DNA of 64,000 nucleotides from DAOUJW01 sp034422115. Lineage in GTDB: Bacteria > Chloroflexota > Dehalococcoidia > Lucifugimonadales > UBA2985. Shown here in pieces: positions 51,042 through 59,072 of this stretch. Location of the stretch: assembly GCA_034422115.1 (NCBI GenBank), contig DAOUJW010000017.1, positions 1 to 64,000 of the forward strand. Direction: 5' to 3'. The position numbers were made by a program, and so were the translations under genes. The notes beneath the pieces were generated by a model. That model saw nothing but the letters and a program-made list of their open reading frames with translations, was not told the DNA's origin and searched no databases. The stretch's first letter is position 1, and each line of letters begins with the position of its first letter.

Positions 51042-51070
51042 ATATTAAGACGGATAGGGCGTTTGGTCAA
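51042..51070 (-). promoter_or_regulatory. Promoter of the gcvTHPAPB operon
   Basis: On the minus strand TTGACC (51070-51065), 17 nt, TAATAT (51047-51042). The leader is about 35 nt. Confidence 0.7.
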
Positions 51071-51121
51071 TGGCGCGGGGGAGGTTGGTAGGGAGAGCTA
51101 TCTGACAGCGGTCAAGCCTTT

Positions 51122-51925
51122 TCAGCGCAGCAAGCGTATGGATTCTTCATTACCTTGGGCGGTAGCTATATCTAGTGGAGTCTTTCCTTCATCGTCCTTG
51201 GCCCATTTGTCTGCGCCGTTCTCCAGGAGTGCTTGGATGACCGCTGGGTTGTTGAAGTAGGCCGCGTAGTGCAGGGGACGCCAGCCTCTATTGTCTCTAG
51301 CCTCAATGTTAGCGCCGTTGTCGAGAAGCATTTGAACGACTGCTGGGGTGTTTCCAGCAAGTGCAGCATTGTGCAGAGGGGTATTATCATAATTGTCTCT
51401 AGCCTCGATGTTAGCGCCGTTGTTGAGTAGCGTTTTGACGACGTCGGGATTTGGATTCCAGCCTGCCGCCCTATAGAGAGAAGTCGCGCCCAAAAAATCT
51501 CTAGCCTCAATGTTGGCCCCGTAATCTAGCAGCACTTGTATGACCGCCGGGTCGTCGTTATTCACCGCAGCTTGGCTTAGGGGCCCCATATCCAGAACTC
51601 CCTTGGGATGGACTCTTGCGCCACAGTGCAACTCCGCAAGCAGACCCTCTACGTTTATGCTGCGCCAGAAAGCATAAGTGCTCCATTCTTGCTCCGTTGT
51701 ACCTGTAGGACAGTTAGGCGTAGCTGTGGGGAAGGGTGCGGTAGTCGGCTGAGGTGTAGAAGTGGGTGTCGCAGTGGGATCCGGTGTCCAAGTCGGTTCT
51801 GGGGTCCAAGTAGGTACTGGAGTCCAGGTTGGCGCGACCGTGGTAGCCGATGTGCAGGCGGCTAATGCAAGAAGTGCTGTCAGTATCAGGCCAATAAAGA
51901 GCGTTGCTAATCTCTTTGCCTGCAT
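51122..51925 (-). CDS. Ankyrin-repeat lipoprotein
   Basis: A 267-residue secreted lipoprotein. The signal peptide ends in the lipobox ALAAC near residue 24. A repetitive linker of TPVPTWTPEPTWTPDP type follows for about 45 residues, a style shared with the lipoproteins at 2.6 and 57.5 kb. Residues 110-267 hold four to five ankyrin repeats (VLLDYGANIEARD, LLNNGANIEARDNYDNTPLH, LLDNGANIEARDNRGWRPLH, LLENGADKWAKDDEGKTPL). The repeats are nearly identical at DNA level in places, suggesting recent expansion. Ankyrins mediate protein binding; the partner is unknown. The DNA is less GC-rich than surrounding genes. Confidence 0.88.
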   Translation of the reverse strand: MQAKRLATLFIGLILTALLALAACTSATTVAPTWTPVPTWTPEPTWTPDPTATPTSTPQPTTAPFPTATPNCPTGTTEQEWSTYAFWRSINVEGLLAELHCGARVHPKGVLDMGPLSQAAVNNDDPAVIQVLLDYGANIEARDFLGATSLYRAAGWNPNPDVVKTLLNNGANIEARDNYDNTPLHNAALAGNTPAVVQMLLDNGANIEARDNRGWRPLHYAAYFNNPAVIQALLENGADKWAKDDEGKTPLDIATAQGNEESIRLLR

Positions 51926-51944
51926 ATTGTCTCAGTCATCGTCA

Positions 51945-52583
51945 TTAGGTGCTTTCATTTTGGTTGAATAATCGCTCCAGCCAGGAAACAAGAACATCTA
52001 CTTGAGGTACGTCAGGATCGAGGAAGCGATGTGTGATAGCTGTTCCATAGGGCCTGCCAGGTTCCCTTTGCCACGCAAGCCAAGTGTGCATAACTGCCTT
52101 TGGTTTATCGTTCTGTGTGAATCTTTGCTCTGGAATGTCGTCCACTACGTCAGTAGCATAACCAATTAGAGTGTCCGTTTCCGGGACCATTAGACGCAGA
52201 AGATTTTCCAGTTTCCCGGGCGCCTGGTTGTCCGGCATTATCCAGACGCCGACCCTCGGCAGGGGTGGTTCAACAGGAGGTTCCATTATTGTCCCATTCT
52301 GGTTCGGCGTTGGAGGAACTTCTCGGTATCCCGCTCTGGTGAGTATGTTTCTGATGGACTGCCAGCGGGAATACGGGCTGGCATCCGCGTCTATCACTAT
52401 TCCGACAATATCATCGTTTCCTATACTGGCTTCGAGGCGGGTAGGAATATGTTCAAGCAGATTTGCGCTTCCAGCCAGGTTTTGCACTTCAAAGAGAGAT
52501 GAAATGCCCCGCACTATGCCTATGTGCCTCAGAACGTGCTCGTCGTCAACGCCCTCTACCAGAAGCGCGTTGCTACCCGGCAT
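51945..52583 (-). CDS. DUF3226 (Toprim-like) protein paired with an AAA ATPase
   Basis: A 212-residue protein of the DUF3226 type. The N-terminal ALLVEGVDDEHVLRHI supplies a Toprim-like Glu, and DIVGIVIDADAS near residue 60 supplies the DxD pair, consistent with a metal-dependent nuclease or nucleotidyl fold. The C-terminal half contains GVWIMPDNQAPGKLENLL and a family-typical acidic stretch. It starts 2 nt after the stop of the ATPase gene, so they are one operon. OLD-family and PARIS-type defence systems pair or fuse an SMC-like ATPase with a Toprim domain; a defence role here is inference. Confidence 0.82.
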   Translation of the reverse strand: MPGSNALLVEGVDDEHVLRHIGIVRGISSLFEVQNLAGSANLLEHIPTRLEASIGNDDIVGIVIDADASPYSRWQSIRNILTRAGYREVPPTPNQNGTIMEPPVEPPLPRVGVWIMPDNQAPGKLENLLRLMVPETDTLIGYATDVVDDIPEQRFTQNDKPKAVMHTWLAWQREPGRPYGTAITHRFLDPDVPQVDVLVSWLERLFNQNEST

Positions 52584-52585
52584 TT

Positions 52586-53734
52586 TTAGCGGACCTCGAT
52601 TTTGTCACGGGTTATAATTTCAAGTTCATCTTCATCAAACGCAACAGGGAAAAGTTTTTCACCCTTGCGAACGAGGCGCAGAATTACGCCCTCCTCAGGC
52701 GATTCAGCCGCTGCCTTCTGAAAGTGTTTTACGGCGTCACCACTGTGGGTTGTGGCAATGACCTGCACGTCCAGACTCTGGGCGAGCTTGAATATCATCC
52801 GCCAGACGTCAACCTGCACGGTGTGGTGCAGGCCGTTCTCAAACTCGTCAATCAAAAGTACGCCCCCGCGCGCGTTGACCAGAGAAAGGGCTATGGCGAA
52901 GAGGCGATTCACCCCATCCCCAAATGACCGCAGAGGGACTGGCCTTGGAAAGTCCTTGGAGCGTACAATGGCTGTTCTGCCCTCAGACGATGCCTCGCCG
53001 CCAACCATAGAGACGGCGGTTATGCTGGGGTCTATGATCTGCAGTGCTTCAACTACGTCCTTCTCGTTGTCGGTCAGTGCTACGCCGTCCCACAGACGCT
53101 CCAGCGCGTCTGTGTTTCTTCCGCTGTATGGACTGACTAGGATGCAGGGCATTCGCTCAGTATCAGACGGCCTCCGGCTAGGCATCCGGTTTGCGCGGGC
53201 ATAACGGCGAAAGGTTTCTAGGTTATGGATACGCCTTCTCTCTTCCGTTTCGGCTACCAGGGCGGTTATGTATTCGCGTTCTTCGGCACTCGGATCCTCA
53301 AGTTCAACCAATCTTGGTATCTCGTCTTCGTCCTCTTCTTCTACAAACCAACCCACTCGTATACTCAGCTTCTTGAGACGCGTTGAGCCATTGGTGGAAA
53401 TGACAATCGGTCCAAAATCCTCTGAAAGGCGCGGAAATCCGTGGAACAGAGCGGAGGCGTTGAAGGCGGTCTCCGGATCACCAGTACGCTCACTGTCATC
53501 CACCTCCCTGATGTATTCTTCGCGCGATGCGAGGATGTCATAAATGACGCTAGGCGCGGCGTTGTTAGCATACAGACGCAGCGCTTCAAGAATGGAGGAC
53601 TTTCCCGTGTTGTTCCTGCCGGTTATCAGCGTTACGCGGCCCAGCTTGGGAACTTCCAGGCTCTTGAAGACACGGTAACCCTGTATGATAAGGTTCGGAA
53701 AGTGCAACCCGTCGTCGTGTGTTTTTTTATACAT
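52586..53734 (-). CDS. SMC/OLD-like AAA ATPase
   Basis: A 382-residue ATPase of the AAA_15/AAA_21 (RecF/SMC/OLD) type. Walker A is GRNNTGKSSILEALRLY near residue 38. The ABC-like signature region PLRSFGDGVNRLFAIALSL is near residue 270, Walker B is GVLLIDEFENGLHH, and the switch is VIATTHSGDAV. The middle, about residues 75-250, is a helical insert. It lacks its own Toprim domain; that activity would come from the DUF3226 partner immediately downstream. Promoter DNA is AT-rich (53735-53830), unlike the host average, suggesting horizontal acquisition. Confidence 0.88.
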   Translation of the reverse strand: MYKKTHDDGLHFPNLIIQGYRVFKSLEVPKLGRVTLITGRNNTGKSSILEALRLYANNAAPSVIYDILASREEYIREVDDSERTGDPETAFNASALFHGFPRLSEDFGPIVISTNGSTRLKKLSIRVGWFVEEEDEDEIPRLVELEDPSAEEREYITALVAETEERRRIHNLETFRRYARANRMPSRRPSDTERMPCILVSPYSGRNTDALERLWDGVALTDNEKDVVEALQIIDPSITAVSMVGGEASSEGRTAIVRSKDFPRPVPLRSFGDGVNRLFAIALSLVNARGGVLLIDEFENGLHHTVQVDVWRMIFKLAQSLDVQVIATTHSGDAVKHFQKAAAESPEEGVILRLVRKGEKLFPVAFDEDELEIITRDKIEVR

Positions 53735-53792
53735 GGATTTGAGTCTGATATTCCAAATTTCAATGTATTGAGACTAAGTTTTGATCACCTAT

Positions 53793-53821
53793 ATTATACT
53801 GGTAGCCCGTCTTGCCAACAA
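53793..53821 (-). promoter_or_regulatory. Promoter of the AAA-DUF3226 operon
   Basis: On the minus strand TTGTTG (53821-53816), 17 nt, consensus TATAAT (53798-53793). The ATG is 58 nt downstream in AT-rich DNA. Confidence 0.6.
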
Positions 53822-53861
53822 CATAGCTACACTGTATTGTGACTGTGCCGTTTGGTCACGC

Positions 53862-54800
53862 CTACCTCACTCCCGCGTATTCATACAGCCTGTCGGCCGT
53901 TAGCTCAATGCCGGCGCCCATCGTGAGCTTCTCCCGCCACTCCGACGGGATTGCCTCCACGCCGTAGTGCGCCCCGGCTATCTGCCCGTAGATCGCGCCC
54001 GTCGTGTCGGCGTCGTCACCCAGGTTGACCACCTTCAGCGCCCCGTCTCGGAAGTCGTCGGAGTTGTGGAAGGCCCAGAGCACCGCCTCCAGCGTGTCCA
54101 CCACGTAACCCGTCCCCCTGATGTCCGGCGGCTCCTTGCGCTTGAAGGACCCGGCGGCAATCTCATCTATCTTGCGGGCAAGGGGACTCCTTTCCCACAG
54201 GCCCTCCACGGGGCAGTAGCGCGGCGACAGCAGTGTCTCCTTGTCCACGCCCTTGAGCGCGCCCACCAGCAGACCGGCAAAGTAGCGGCAGGCGTCGACG
54301 CACTCCGTCGCGCCGTGGGTTGTCCGTGAGCTCTCGGCGCTGCGGTCGATGGCCTCCCAGGGGTTGCGGGCGTAGCGCATGGGCACCGGGGCCAGGCGCA
54401 TCAGGGAGCCATTGCCGGCGGCGTTGGGGTTGGTGGAGCCTGCGAAGGGGTCGCCGAAGCGTTCGAAGTAGGACAGCGCGTCCTGGGTAGTGTTCCCGAT
54501 GTCGAAGCACTCGCCCGTGGAGGACATGTAGCCCTCCCTGAACCAGCGCACGTACCGCTTCATCTGGTCCAGCGGGTCGAACCCGCCCGACTCTATCAGG
54601 CTTGCGGCTAGGCACAGGGCCATGGACGTGTCGTCCGTCCACTGGCCGGGCTGCAGGCCGAAGGGCCCGCGGCCTATCATGTCGTCTATTGGCTCGAATG
54701 TGCCAGGTGGCTGGAACTCCAGCGCCGTGCCCAGGGCGTCGCCCGTGGCCAGTCCCAGCAGGCAGCCACGGAATCGGTCGCGGGTTGCAATCTCAGTCAT
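53862..54800 (-). CDS. ADP-ribosylglycohydrolase family protein (DraG-like)
   Basis: A 312-residue hydrolase of the DraG/ARH fold, which removes ADP-ribose from proteins or small molecules using two magnesium ions. The N-terminal RFRGCLLGLATGDALGTALEF and the metal motif GQWTDDTSMALCLAASLI near residue 50 are diagnostic. The second site NLGDDADTTGAIYGQIAGAHYG near residue 262 supplies the other Asp ligands (split at 20). The target is unknown; no nitrogenase genes are visible. A GNAT, peptidase E and phosphatase cluster follows upstream on the same strand. Confidence 0.92.
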   Translation of the reverse strand: MTEIATRDRFRGCLLGLATGDALGTALEFQPPGTFEPIDDMIGRGPFGLQPGQWTDDTSMALCLAASLIESGGFDPLDQMKRYVRWFREGYMSSTGECFDIGNTTQDALSYFERFGDPFAGSTNPNAAGNGSLMRLAPVPMRYARNPWEAIDRSAESSRTTHGATECVDACRYFAGLLVGALKGVDKETLLSPRYCPVEGLWERSPLARKIDEIAAGSFKRKEPPDIRGTGYVVDTLEAVLWAFHNSDDFRDGALKVVNLGDDADTTGAIYGQIAGAHYGVEAIPSEWREKLTMGAGIELTADRLYEYAGVR

Positions 54801-54821
54801 AGGTCACCTCTATTGGGCCGG

Positions 54822-55523
54822 CTAGCTGAGTTGCCGGGCGTCCAGCGGAGTTTCTACCACCTGCCCGCCTGACAGCTCGACGCGGTACGCCGTCGCTCCG
54901 GGCCTGGCGCTGACCACTTCGGAGATCTCAGTCCCGGTGAAGTGGATCGCGGCGTCATCGTCAATGGCATATCCGGGCGGAAAGCCTTCGGAAACGAGGC
55001 TGTGGTACAGCGGCCGACGCTGCGCTTCGCCGTCGTAGTGGGGACAGTGGGAGCCCGGGAGGAATCCCAGTCCGTCGTGCAACGGCTTGAGTTCGTTCAG
55101 GTCAAAGGAGTCGGTGGTACCGCACTCAAACCAGCAGAGGGAACCCGCGCTTCCCCCGCACAGCACGACGCCGGCTTCCCAGGCCTCCCTCAGCGCCAGG
55201 TCAACGCCGTGGACGCGCCACACGGCCAGCAGGTTTGCCGTATTGCCGCCCAGCACTAAGATGACGTCCTGGCTGAGGAGATACTCTCGAATGTCGGTCA
55301 CCGTGCGTCCGAAAAGCGCCAGATGCGAGGGCTCACAGAGAGAGGCTGGGAAGTTGCTGTAGAATCGCACGAGATTGGCCGGGGCGTCTCCGGTGGCGGT
55401 GGGAATGCAGCAGATTTTGGGCCGCTCCTTGCCGGCCAGAGACAGGACGTAGCTGTATAGAGGGTGCATCCCGGTTGCGACCGGTCTGGCTCCTCCGAAG
55501 GCGACAATGTGTTTTCCTTCCAT
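54822..55523 (-). CDS. Peptidase E (S51)-family protein
   Basis: A 233-residue serine peptidase of the dipeptidase E/cyanophycinase family. The nucleophile elbow is LCGGSAGSLCWF near residue 120, and the preceding VILVLGGNTANLL is typical. The family His and Asp/Glu come from LPGSHCPHYDGE and the following region. I chose ATG 55523 (MEGKHIVAFGG), with GGAGAG upstream; the longer start at 55541 adds six residues. Peptidase E prefers Asp-X dipeptides, but the substrate here is unproven. Confidence 0.87.
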   Translation of the reverse strand: MEGKHIVAFGGARPVATGMHPLYSYVLSLAGKERPKICCIPTATGDAPANLVRFYSNFPASLCEPSHLALFGRTVTDIREYLLSQDVILVLGGNTANLLAVWRVHGVDLALREAWEAGVVLCGGSAGSLCWFECGTTDSFDLNELKPLHDGLGFLPGSHCPHYDGEAQRRPLYHSLVSEGFPPGYAIDDDAAIHFTGTEISEVVSARPGATAYRVELSGGQVVETPLDARQLS

Positions 55524-55605
55524 AATCTCTCCATTTCGCAAGCTAACTAGGCGATTGGTGGGCTGTCAACGGAGAATACCACACAACTGCGAACACTTCC
55601 AAAGC

Positions 55606-56109
55606 TCAGTTCCCGCGCGAGTTGTCAAACGTCTGGACAGGGCCAACCCAGCTGGGCGTATTCAGCACTACTTCCGAGTACTCTCCCCCGGTGTATTCTC
55701 CGATGATACTTCTCCAGAACTGCTGACCGGCCAGGTTATCGCTATGCTCACGGACTTCCCACAGCCCCGGGAATCTGTCAAAGGCGTGGAAGGCGGCCCA
55801 TCTGCCCACTCCCTGCCGCCGGTATTTGCGCATGACAAAGAACTCTGCTATCGACATTCCCGTCCCTTGCTCCAGGACAACGGTGTAGGTGTTCACGAGC
55901 ACGAATCCGGCAAGGTTGGCGTCGCTGTAGATCAGGAACGGGGACCTGTCAGGCTCACGCCAGTATTCATCGAAGTACCGATATGAGAACACCCCGTCGC
56001 CGTTGGCGTCATCGCCGGTGAATTCGGAGGTGTCGTGAAGATACAGCTGCATAAGGCGGTGCAGCACCGGTCTCTGATCAAGCGACGCCTCGACGACTTG
56101 AACGTCCAT
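55606..56109 (-). CDS. GNAT-family N-acetyltransferase
   Basis: A 167-residue acetyl-CoA-dependent transferase. The acetyl-CoA-binding motif A is visible as IAEFFVMRKYRRQGVGRWAA (about residues 82-101), and motif B follows with WEVREHSDNLAGQQFW. I chose ATG 56109 (MDVQVVEASLDQRP), which has GGAAGG just upstream; the longer ORF from 56160 overlaps the neighbouring gene. The substrate is unknown. It is the downstream member of a run of three small genes (phosphatase, RimJ-like, GNAT). Confidence 0.85.
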   Translation of the reverse strand: MDVQVVEASLDQRPVLHRLMQLYLHDTSEFTGDDANGDGVFSYRYFDEYWREPDRSPFLIYSDANLAGFVLVNTYTVVLEQGTGMSIAEFFVMRKYRRQGVGRWAAFHAFDRFPGLWEVREHSDNLAGQQFWRSIIGEYTGGEYSEVVLNTPSWVGPVQTFDNSRGN

Positions 56110-56122
56110 CAGCCTTCCGCCT

Positions 56123-56698
56123 TCAGGCCGTGGTTGAGTCACGTCCACTGCGCCACTCATCTTCCAGGATTGCGTAGTGGTACACGTCCCGCCAACTGCC
56201 GTGGGCCGGCGACCAGAAGCTCTGCCGGAACATCCCCTCTCTGGTCATGCCCAGCTTCTCCAACACCATGATGCTGCCGGCGTTCTCTGTGTCAACGTCT
56301 CCAAAAACCCTGTGGGCCTCCAGCGCCTCAAACCCTATGCGGAGCGTCTCTCTGGCCGCCTCTGTAGCGTATCCCCTTCCCCACGAGTCTCTGCGGAGGA
56401 CGTAACCCATGGAGGCCTCCTTGTTTCCGGGCCACACCATCCTGATTCCTGTGCCGCCGATGAGTTCTCCGGTGGAAGCCAGCGTTATCGCAAGCTCATA
56501 TCTTGTCCGTGGCTCCTCACTTTGGTAGGAGATGAACTGCTCAACAACTTCCCGTGAGTGCTCTTCAGAGTTCGGAAGCAAATGCAGCCATCTCATGACC
56601 TCCGGGTCTGACCCGTACAGATGGAGGGCAGGCCAGTCATCGGCGCTGAACTCACGCAGTATAAGACGGCCTGTTTCGATGGGGCTTATGGGCGTCAT
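56123..56698 (-). CDS. RimJ/RimL-type GNAT acetyltransferase
   Basis: A 191-residue GNAT enzyme of the group that includes ribosomal-protein N-terminal acetyltransferases. It begins IETGRLILREFSADDWPALH, followed by ELIGGTGIRMVWPGNKEASMGYVL (split at 20). The acetyl-CoA motif RRDSWGRGYATEAARETLRI is near residue 128, with VFGDVDTENAGSIMVLEKLG after it. All motifs match the family. Members often act on small molecules or antibiotics, so the substrate is open. It overlaps the phosphatase stop by 4 nt. Confidence 0.87.
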   Translation of the reverse strand: MTPISPIETGRLILREFSADDWPALHLYGSDPEVMRWLHLLPNSEEHSREVVEQFISYQSEEPRTRYELAITLASTGELIGGTGIRMVWPGNKEASMGYVLRRDSWGRGYATEAARETLRIGFEALEAHRVFGDVDTENAGSIMVLEKLGMTREGMFRQSFWSPAHGSWRDVYHYAILEDEWRSGRDSTTA

Positions 56699-57261
56699 TG
56701 AGGCCTCACTGACGGCTCACTCCACCCGCGTACGTACTCGCGCTGCTCCCGGGTCTCAGGCGAGCCGTGATGGTGCTTGGAGCCCAGCCCGGATGCGCGG
56801 AAAAGCTCGGCTATGCGACCCAGGGCCGCGTCCCCCGTCTGGCCGTGGCGCACAAGCCAGCAGCCGAGCACGGTGCCCGTGCGACCCACTCCGCCAAGGC
56901 AGTGCAGGTAGATGGTCTTGCCGTCGCCCAGGGCCGCGTCGATGGCGTCGAGTATGCGGGCCATGTGCCATTGGGAGGCTGGCACGCTGCCGTCAACGAT
57001 GGTGTGACGCTCCCAGCCGACGCTCAGCCCAAGGCGGCGGGCCTGCTCCCGCGCGATGTCTGCGTAGGGCGTCAGGCCGTCCGGCTCCCCGCGCACGTTC
57101 AGCCCCGTCAGGTCGATGAAGTGGTTGACGCCGGCCTTGAGCAGCGCCTCCAGCTTCGGCGCGGCCTCAACGGGGTCCTTCGCGCCGGGGTACTCGCCCG
57201 CGGCGAAGCGCCCGGGTAGCACCCAGTAGCTGTACGGCGAGGGGCCATTGGCTGTGCTCAT
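56695..57261 (-). CDS. Dual-specificity/tyrosine phosphatase-like protein
   Basis: A 188-residue Cys-based phosphatase. The signature HCLGGVGRTGT (HCxxGxxRTG) is near residue 120. The general-acid region is less clear, with DGSVPASQWHMARILDAID preceding. The N-terminal NHFIDLTGLNV fits DSP folds such as those acting on phosphoinositides or phosphoproteins. No kinase is adjacent. It is the first gene of a three-gene minus-strand run ahead of two acetyltransferases. Confidence 0.88.
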   Translation of the reverse strand: MSTANGPSPYSYWVLPGRFAAGEYPGAKDPVEAAPKLEALLKAGVNHFIDLTGLNVRGEPDGLTPYADIAREQARRLGLSVGWERHTIVDGSVPASQWHMARILDAIDAALGDGKTIYLHCLGGVGRTGTVLGCWLVRHGQTGDAALGRIAELFRASGLGSKHHHGSPETREQREYVRGWSEPSVRPQ

Positions 57262-57362
57262 GCGCCACCTTCAGAGCAGGGTATCGGTTGCCCCTCTAAT
57301 GATAGCCCATTTGGGCCTGTCGCGCTAAACGGAACGGCTATACCTGCTTGGAGGTGGGCCTT

Positions 57363-57460
57363 CCCCGCTCACACTGAGCTTGTCGAAGTGGGTGAGCGGG
57401 AAGACCAGGGTCGCAGGCCAGCCCGCTCATGGTGAGCAACGTCGAACCATTTGAGCGGGC
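57363..57460. repeat. Two class A palindromes
   Basis: CCCGCTCACACTGAGC...GGTGAGCGGG and GCCCGCTCATGG...TTTGAGCGGGC. The second unit has an extra A in its centre (GCAACGTCGAACC). They fill the gap between the phosphatase and DUF4430 genes. Confidence 0.8.
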
Positions 57461-57479
57461 TGGCTGGACTGGTCTTGCT

Positions 57480-57974
57480 TCAGGGATTCACGGACGGCAC
57501 CGGCTGGGGTTCCAGGCTGGTGTCCGTGTAGGACCAGGCCAGCACGTGGCCGTCCTTCAGCGAGAACAGGTCTGCGCCCACCGGGAGGGGCTCCCACTGC
57601 TCCGACGGGGCGTTCCACTGGAATATGAGCCAGTAGTTTGAGCCTTCGTTGGGCACGCCCACAAGGGACTCCACAAAGTGGGAGAAGAAGGAGGCGTAGT
57701 AGGTCGACTCCAGGCTGCCCTCCGTCACCTGCTCCGTAAGCTCGTAGGCGTTGGTTCCCTTCAGTACCTCGAAGTCCCGGAACCACCGCACGTCGTCCTC
57801 GCTGACGTGAATCAGCAGGCTTACCTGGATGGTCGGCAGGGGCGTCGCCGTGGGAGTGGGCTCACCGACCTCTACATCGACCGCCCCGCACCCCGCTATG
57901 ACGGCGGACGCCATGACAATTGCTGACAGAAGAAGGGTGGATAGCCAGCGTATTCTCATCGGCTTACGCCTCAT
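57480..57974 (-). CDS. DUF4430 lipoprotein, candidate cobalamin-binding protein
   Basis: A 164-residue lipoprotein with a signal peptide ending AVIAGC and a short Thr/Pro linker (EPTPTATPLPT). The rest is a DUF4430 domain (LIHVSEDDVRWFRDFEVLKG, YYASFFSHFVESLVGV, NYWLIFQWN), a fold related to the C-terminal cobalamin-binding domain of transcobalamin/intrinsic factor. I chose ATG 57974 with AAGGTG upstream. It overlaps the end of the S-component gene by 11 nt and shares its cobalamin riboswitch. It probably captures a corrinoid for the membrane transporter; that step is inference. Confidence 0.85.
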   Translation of the reverse strand: MRRKPMRIRWLSTLLLSAIVMASAVIAGCGAVDVEVGEPTPTATPLPTIQVSLLIHVSEDDVRWFRDFEVLKGTNAYELTEQVTEGSLESTYYASFFSHFVESLVGVPNEGSNYWLIFQWNAPSEQWEPLPVGADLFSLKDGHVLAWSYTDTSLEPQPVPSVNP

Positions 57975-58605
57975 TGCCAAGCACCTTCTTGGCTTTCTCC
58001 GCGCCCTTGATCATCGCGGTCCCGAGCAGCGCGAAGAAAATGATGTTGCTGCCGACGTGGTAGGCGGAGAAGAGCAGCGCGCCCGGGTTGAAGAGGGCGG
58101 TCAGGATCCATCGCTTGTACTCGAATCCCCCGGTCATCTGCGCCCATACGATGCCCGTGTAGACGTTTGTAAGCGCGTCGTAGGCCAGGGTGGTGACCAG
58201 GGCCGCGGCGGCCAGCAGCAGGCTCCATCGCCCCGGAAGGACTCGCAGTTGCCCAGGAGCGACCAGCAAGCGCATACCAGCGCCTGCAAGCGCGTAAACG
58301 CACTCGGACATCATCAGCGTCGCCAGCAGAAGCGGGGTTGCCGCGCCCCAGGGGTTGAACGTGCCGTACACCAGCCACGCGCCCACCGCCACCAGCGCGC
58401 CGCGCCGGAAGCCCAGGGTGAACCCGGCGGTGAAGACCAGCAGGTCGAAGAGCTTGACGTTGGGCTGGGAAGCCAGCGCGAAGTTGGAGGCCAGGATGGC
58501 CAGAATGAAGGCGGCGGGCAGGACAAGCTCCCGGCCCAGGGCCTGGACTGGCGCGCCGGCCCATTGCCTTCGCTCCCGATACGATGCTCCTACCATGTAG
58601 CTCAT
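57964..58605 (-). CDS. ECF transporter S component, predicted cobalamin-type
   Basis: A 213-residue membrane protein with about six helices, consistent with an ECF transporter substrate-binding (S) component. Recognisable segments are LPAAFILAILASNFALASQP, the FDLLVFTAGFTLGFRRGALV loop and YDALTNVYTGIVWAQMTGGF. I chose ATG 58605 (MSYMVGASYRERR) because GAGAGGAGG lies just upstream. It is the first gene after a cobalamin riboswitch with a terminator, which strongly suggests a corrinoid or precursor as substrate. The ATPases and the T component are not in the window and may be shared modules elsewhere. Confidence 0.85.
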   Translation of the reverse strand: MSYMVGASYRERRQWAGAPVQALGRELVLPAAFILAILASNFALASQPNVKLFDLLVFTAGFTLGFRRGALVAVGAWLVYGTFNPWGAATPLLLATLMMSECVYALAGAGMRLLVAPGQLRVLPGRWSLLLAAAALVTTLAYDALTNVYTGIVWAQMTGGFEYKRWILTALFNPGALLFSAYHVGSNIIFFALLGTAMIKGAEKAKKVLGNEA

Positions 58606-58676
58606 GTGATGCCTCCTCTCGGTATGTTTCCAAGAGCGGCGCACGAGCCGGGGATCAGGAGCAGGTTGATGGCAAC

Positions 58677-58702
58677 AAAAAACCTGCCAATGGAGGGCAG
58701 GT
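58677..58702 (-). terminator. Riboswitch-controlled intrinsic terminator
   Basis: On the minus strand ACCTGCC (58702-58696) pairs with GGCAGGT (58688-58682), followed by TTTTTT. It lies between the cobalamin aptamer and the S-component start, so ligand binding would promote termination. Confidence 0.85.
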
Positions 58703-58734
58703 ATTGTCAAAGCGGTTGCTCATGCCTGCGCCTT

Positions 58735-58870
58735 TCCTCGAAGGCCGTGCGACACTGGCGGGGGTAGTGGACCTGGCTCGCCGGACTCCCGGGTTCTCCG
58801 GCATACAGTTGCGGGACAGCGCCGGCCTCTCACCGGCTTCCTCTGTTAGGCCCTTGCGGGCGCCCACGCC
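58735..58870 (-). ncRNA. Cobalamin (B12) riboswitch
   Basis: Hallmarks on the minus strand are AACAGAGGAA, then GCCGGTGAGAGGCCGGC, then GCTGTCCCGCAACTGT, and finally the B12 box GAGCCAGG (58779-58772). The order and spacing match the cobalamin aptamer. The rest of the 470-nt gap upstream of pheS holds only the pheS promoter. The boundaries are approximate. Confidence 0.93.
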
Positions 58871-59011
58871 GTACTCTTGAGTTGTTAATGCTGTGCGAAG
58901 CGACATCGCCTCAGCCCAGCGACGTGAGTATACCACATCGCGCTCTTGGTGCAAGGGGTTTCAGGGTGAGTTCTCGGATATCGATGGCGGCCCTGCGCAA
59001 CCCGCGTCTCC

Positions 59012-59040
59012 TTGACCGACCAAATCGCCCTACCTATAAT
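59012..59040 (+). promoter_or_regulatory. Promoter of pheS operon
   Basis: TTGACC (59012-59017), 17 nt, consensus TATAAT (59035-59040). A small CTCAG/CTGAG hairpin follows at the predicted transcript start. I see no T-box leader. Confidence 0.8.
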
Positions 59041-59072
59041 GTTACCGCTCAGCCTGGCTGAGAACCCGCGCT

